DNA of 64,000 bases, from assembly GCA_047833645.1 (NCBI GenBank), contig CP181259.1, positions 372,001 to 436,000 on the forward strand. The letters are read 5' to 3'. The position numbers and the translations under genes are program-made. The first letter of the stretch is position 1; each line of letters begins with the position of its first letter. This DNA is from Pseudolactococcus sp041800635. Its GTDB lineage: Bacteria > Bacillota > Bacilli > Lactobacillales > Streptococcaceae. Of this stretch, positions 60,902 to 64,000 are shown in pieces. The notes beneath the pieces were generated by a model, which did not search any database, was not told the DNA's origin, and worked only from the letters and a program-made list of their open reading frames with translations.

Positions 60902-61459
60902 TTCATTTTCGTACCCATTCTCAATCTTGGCTTCGTCATTTTCGACGAAACCGAAATCACTGATGGGGGCGTATTTAAACTTGAGTTCACCTAAGATGTC
61001 TTTTTTGGGAATCGGCCCGAATTTTCGGCTGTCATCTTGGACGTCTCTGGCATCATTTAAAATCCAGTAGCTATCTTTGCCTAGCTTATCTTGACGGAAA
61101 TCTGTCGTGAATTCTTCATCATGCATTTTCAAATAAGCCGTTTGATTGTCCTTAATATAAGGCTCGTTGAGGATTTTTTGATTGACATAGACGATATTAT
61201 CCATGGCGACAACGCTTTGCCCAGGTGTGCCAATAATCCGACCGACATATTTTTTACCCTTATGCCGGTAGGCCACCAAGTCGAGGTTATCAAGCTGGGT
61301 GCGCTTGATGGCAAAAACTTGCGTTTTCTTGGGCAAAATTGGCGCCATATTATTATTATGAATCCGAATGGGCTCTAGAACAAACAATCGCAAAATGGTC
61401 AACACTGCGACAATGATTAGGCCTATCAAAATATTGCGATATAAGTCTCTCTTAACCAT
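60899..61459 (-). CDS. Signal peptidase I-like protein lacking catalytic residues
   Basis: 186 residues, one N-terminal membrane helix (about 9-29), then the type I signal peptidase fold: RIHNNNMAPILPKK, NLDLVAYRHKGKKYVGRIIGTPGQSV, DSYWILNDARDVQDDSRKFGPI. In active enzymes the nucleophile is the Ser of an SM-P motif and the base is a Lys before R-x-IG; here they are Asn (NNM-P) and Gly (VGRIIG). Similar loss of Ser and Lys is known for the pilus-assembly protein SipA of streptococci. No pilus genes are in the window. Probably a chaperone-like or regulatory paralogue. Confidence 0.8.
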   Translation of the reverse strand: MVKRDLYRNILIGLIIVAVLTILRLFVLEPIRIHNNNMAPILPKKTQVFAIKRTQLDNLDLVAYRHKGKKYVGRIIGTPGQSVVAMDNIVYVNQKILNEPYIKDNQTAYLKMHDEEFTTDFRQDKLGKDSYWILNDARDVQDDSRKFGPIPKKDILGELKFKYAPISDFGFVENDEAKIENGYENE

Positions 61460-61534
61460 TTGACTAAAACTTTCTAAAATAAAAGCGAACGCATCACGCT
61501 GCCGCCCATTATTTTCTTGTGATTGGGGATAGGC

Positions 61535-61741
61535 TTACAAAGCCAGGTTATAGGTTTTAATCGCTTCTTCCAAGGCTTCTGGATAGGCCTTAAAAGTTTT
61601 GATGTGCTTGCCATTGACAAACACCTCAAACGCCTCATCGGCAGTATTTTTGATCTCAGCGACCGTTTTCTTGCCAACCGTTAAAACCACGCCATCTTTA
61701 CTGTCAGAAATTTGAATTTCTGTTTCTTTTTTCTTACTCAT
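61535..61741 (-). CDS. DUF2969 family protein
   Basis: 68 residues from ATG 61741 (MSKKKETEIQISDSKDGVVL); ATG 61750 lies inside the -10 box and is unlikely. Small cytosolic protein with VNGKHIKTFKAYPEALEEAI, which fits DUF2969, a family found mainly in Lactobacillales. Function unknown. No Shine-Dalgarno; leaderless by promoter position. Confidence 0.75.
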   Translation of the reverse strand: MSKKKETEIQISDSKDGVVLTVGKKTVAEIKNTADEAFEVFVNGKHIKTFKAYPEALEEAIKTYNLAL

Positions 61742-61748
61742 ATGACTC

Positions 61749-61777
61749 ATTATACCCAAAAATGTCCCATTTTTCAA
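61749..61777 (-). promoter_or_regulatory. Promoter of the DUF2969 gene, leaderless
   Basis: Minus strand TTGAAA (61777-61772), 17 bp, TATAAT (61754-61749). The ATG at 61741 begins eight bases after the -10. Confidence 0.65.
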
Positions 61778-61876
61778 GTCTAGTGGTTGAGACTGCTTGG
61801 GTACCTTGTTTGTTGATCCCCATTTCCCTTTGAACCATGGGTCTGAGGCGGAAGATCCGGCTCAAATTGCCATCAG

Positions 61877-61905
61877 AAAAAGCCTAAGCAATACACACTT
61901 AGACT
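61877..61905 (-). terminator. Terminator after trxA
   Basis: AGTCTAAG pairs with CTTAGGCT, then five U's on the minus strand. Confidence 0.75.
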
Positions 61906-61913
61906 TTAATGGA

Positions 61914-62231
61914 TTAGGCGTTGAGTTCTGCCAAGATCCCTTTGATTTGATCTTTGGTATGCACACCTGCGACTTGTTTCACGACTTCGCCGTCTTTTTT
62001 GAAAAGGAGTGTTGGAATGCTCATCACACCAAAAGATTGTGGTGTTGCAGGGTTTTCGTCCACGTCCATTTTTACGATTTTGAGTTCGCTTTCGTCTAAT
62101 TCTTCAGAAAGTTGGTCAAGAATCGGTGCTTGCATGCGACAAGGGCCACACCAGGTTGCCCAGAAATCTACGAGTACGATGCCGTCTTTCGTTTCTTCTT
62201 GGAAAGTTGCATCTGTTACTTCTATTGCCAT
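61914..62231 (-). CDS. trxA: Thioredoxin
   Basis: 105 residues from ATG 62231 (GAGGTGA upstream). Redox site DFWATWCGPCRM, cis-proline loop SIPTLLFKKDG. Reduces protein disulphides with electrons from thioredoxin reductase. Followed by a terminator; monocistronic or behind the ABC permease gene. Confidence 0.96.
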   Translation of the reverse strand: MAIEVTDATFQEETKDGIVLVDFWATWCGPCRMQAPILDQLSEELDESELKIVKMDVDENPATPQSFGVMSIPTLLFKKDGEVVKQVAGVHTKDQIKGILAELNA

Positions 62232-62339
62232 TTTAATCACCTCTATTTGTTTTACTAGCTCTATTCTACCTTAAATTTTGGTGTTTGTCCTCTAATTTGC
62301 ACACAAATTGTGGGCCCTTTAAAATCAGCCCTAAACCCA

Positions 62340-64000
62340 TCATTCGATATTTTTTAAAGCATCAATCATGTCAATCTTTTTCAAGCTAAAGTGCGTGATG
62401 ACATTAACGATTAAAGTAAAGGAAACGGTCAAAGCTGTCGCAAAGACAAAGCTGATGGTGTTGACGTGTCTGACAAACATCAGGGTGTCTGTTTCACAGG
62501 TACTAATGATGAAATGACAGAGGTAAACACCACTGACTAGGCCGATGATAATCCCAACAATCGTAAAAATCGTATTTTCCTTGGTAATATAAGCATCGGT
62601 TTCCTGATCATAGAAACCTAGGACTTTAAGGGTCGCAATTTCACGTTTGCGCTCACTAATGTTAATCGTTGCTAGATTATACATGACGACGAAAGCCAGA
62701 ATCGCTGAGGAGACGATTAAAATCAAGACAACCAGATTCAGTGAGGTCATGGTGTCATTAATCATGGTCACCGTTGTTTTAGAATTGATGACACTAGCGA
62801 CTGACGGATCAGTCATGAGTGAGGCGTCAAACTTTTGATCCGCTTGCGTCGATAAGGGGTCTTTCAGTTTAATGGCGATGATGTTAGTCTCGTAGGTCCC
62901 AAAAATATTTTGAGCCGTCGCTTTAGGGAGGTAGACGTAATTTTGGATATAATTTTCTACGATTTTCCCGACTTTGACTTCACGTATCTCATCACGACTA
63001 TCCTTGAAGGTAATCGTGTCTTTTTCTTTGACCTTGAGTAACTTGGCGAGTTTTTGACTGACGATGGCTTGATTGCCCGTTAGGGGGACGACTGCTTGAT
63101 CTCGGTTGATGTCATTTAAACTGATGACTTGCTTGAAGGTTTGGGTGTCATCAGGGACAACGACCACTACTTCGTAGGCTTTACCATGACTGGACACTTT
63201 CTTTGTCGCCATTGATAAGTTAGCCGTGTGGGCGACTTGATCATTTTCTGATAAAGCATTAAGCAGCGGCTTGTCATCTGGACTTGCTTTTAAGGACACC
63301 AGTTTATCGTATTTAAAGACATTGCCGTACTGAAAATTCACGATGTCGGTGATGGAATCTTTGAGGCCGAAGCCCGCGAGAATCAGGGCGGTACAGCCTG
63401 CGATGCCTAGAATGGTCACGATGGCGCGGGTTTTATAGCGAAAGAGGTTGCGCATGACGATTTTATTGGAGAAACTGAACCGATTCCAGATGAGGGGCAG
63501 ATACTCCAGCAAGATGCGCTTGCCGGCCTTGGGCGCTTTGGGGCGCATCAGGATGCTGGGCGTGTAGATGAGCTCACGGTAAACGGCGATGAGGGCGCCG
63601 CCGCAGATGCAAACTAGCGCAATCGCAAGGCCTGTCAGACAGTAGACGGGCTGAAAGAGCACGATGAACTGCGGGATGGCAAAGAGGGTCGTGTAGATAT
63701 TCCAGATGAGGTTGGGGATGAGATTGAGACCGATGAACATACCGATCACACCACCGACCAATGTCGCTGAAAGTGAAAAGAGGCCATATTTCAAGGCAAT
63801 GGCGGGATTTGAAAAGCCCAGAGCTTTCAGGGTGCCGATCTCACTTCGATCCTCTTCCACCATGCGCGCCATGGAGACGAGACTAATCAAGACCGCAATC
63901 ACATAAAAGACGACTAGAAAGACACGACCGACTTTAGCGATGCTTTTCGTCGCATCTACGAAATCCTTGTAGCCTGCATCATCCTGGCGATCGGTAATAT
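62340..64000 (-). CDS. ABC transporter permease with two FtsX domains (N-terminal part beyond window)
   Basis: At least 553 residues, open at the window edge: upstream codons read ITDRQDDAGYKDFVDATKS in frame. Two FtsX-type permease blocks with MARMVEEDRSEIGTLKALGF and ISERKREIATLKVLGF, a central pair of helices after LFRYKTRAIVTILGIAG, and a roughly 180-residue outside domain. This matches the large MacB/BceB-like permeases of Lactobacillales that export peptides or lipids with a separate ATPase. The ATPase and the true start lie outside. Confidence 0.85.
   Translation of the reverse strand, partial: ITDRQDDAGYKDFVDATKSIAKVGRVFLVVFYVIAVLISLVSMARMVEEDRSEIGTLKALGFSNPAIALKYGLFSLSATLVGGVIGMFIGLNLIPNLIWNIYTTLFAIPQFIVLFQPVYCLTGLAIALVCICGGALIAVYRELIYTPSILMRPKAPKAGKRILLEYLPLIWNRFSFSNKIVMRNLFRYKTRAIVTILGIAGCTALILAGFGLKDSITDIVNFQYGNVFKYDKLVSLKASPDDKPLLNALSENDQVAHTANLSMATKKVSSHGKAYEVVVVVPDDTQTFKQVISLNDINRDQAVVPLTGNQAIVSQKLAKLLKVKEKDTITFKDSRDEIREVKVGKIVENYIQNYVYLPKATAQNIFGTYETNIIAIKLKDPLSTQADQKFDASLMTDPSVASVINSKTTVTMINDTMTSLNLVVLILIVSSAILAFVVMYNLATINISERKREIATLKVLGFYDQETDAYITKENTIFTIVGIIIGLVSGVYLCHFIISTCETDTLMFVRHVNTISFVFATALTVSFTLIVNVITHFSLKKIDMIDALKNIE

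Noticed and set aside
60807..61070. Plus-strand ORF over repeat C and the signal-peptidase-like gene
   Set aside because: Antisense shadow through a repeat; no coding character.

Overview
The window reads as one chromosomal segment of a low-GC lactic acid bacterium of the Streptococcaceae, most likely Lactococcus or a close relative (Pseudolactococcus). The basis is the gene content and style: a strong CcpA-type promoter in front of an L-lactate dehydrogenase gene, a lactococcal-type PurBox at purD, lactose/cellobiose and sucrose PTS loci, a kup potassium transporter, and a deo/pdp/bmpA/nup nucleoside salvage block. I see no rRNA, tRNA, phage genes, insertion sequence or CRISPR array. Most genes lie on the minus strand. 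Species is inference only.

Layout. 1-2.0 kb: argC-argJ behind a promoter with two ARG boxes. 2.1-6.6 kb: small accessory region with a PadR regulator plus two DUF1129-like membrane proteins, an orphan zeta-toxin-like kinase overlapped by a 53-residue ORF, and two unknown membrane proteins. 6.6-12.7 kb: lepA, ndk, a three-part ABC importer and two small membrane or exported proteins. 12.9-15.8 kb: rqcH and ldh. 15.8-24.2 kb: a lactose/cellobiose-type PTS cluster controlled by a divergent GntR regulator, with three of its eight minus-strand genes damaged. 24.6-28.1 kb: nadB-nadC-nadA. 28.3-34.4 kb: prfB-ftsE-ftsX, queG, a DHFR-like reductase, a phosphoesterase and an NtdP-like phosphatase. 34.5-36.5 kb: a collagen-like, LPXTG-bearing surface protein gene split by an amber codon and preceded by a long structured leader. 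37-42.6 kb: the sucrose locus (scrA, scrK, sacA, scrR). 43-45.3 kb: kup behind a riboswitch-like leader. 45.4-49.5 kb: purD-purE-purK-purB. 49.6-60.6 kb: dprA, then nucleoside catabolism and uptake (pdp-deoC-cdd, bmpA, deoB-punA-deoD, nupA-nupB-nupC). 60.9-64 kb: a signal-peptidase-like protein lacking both catalytic residues, a DUF2969 protein, trxA and a truncated ABC permease.

How the parts work together. The sucrose locus imports and phosphorylates sucrose (ScrA), cleaves it (SacA), phosphorylates the fructose (ScrK) and senses sugar with a LacI-type repressor whose operators sit in the scrA/sacA intergenic region. The nucleoside block binds and imports nucleosides (BmpA-NupABC), deaminates cytidine (Cdd), splits nucleosides (Pdp, PunA, DeoD) and feeds deoxyribose phosphate to glycolysis (DeoB, DeoC). 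The adjacent pur operon makes purines de novo.

The strongest unexplained signals are: (i) two long intergenic repeat elements (24.24-24.56 and 42.58-42.97 kb) with shared ends and an internal array of degenerate 11-bp motifs every 29-31 bp; (ii) several promoters placed so that transcription should start at or next to the start codon with no Shine-Dalgarno; (iii) a riboswitch-like leader on kup; (iv) a structured leader with a tetranucleotide repeat before a surface protein of odd architecture; (v) clustered gene decay in the PTS operon.
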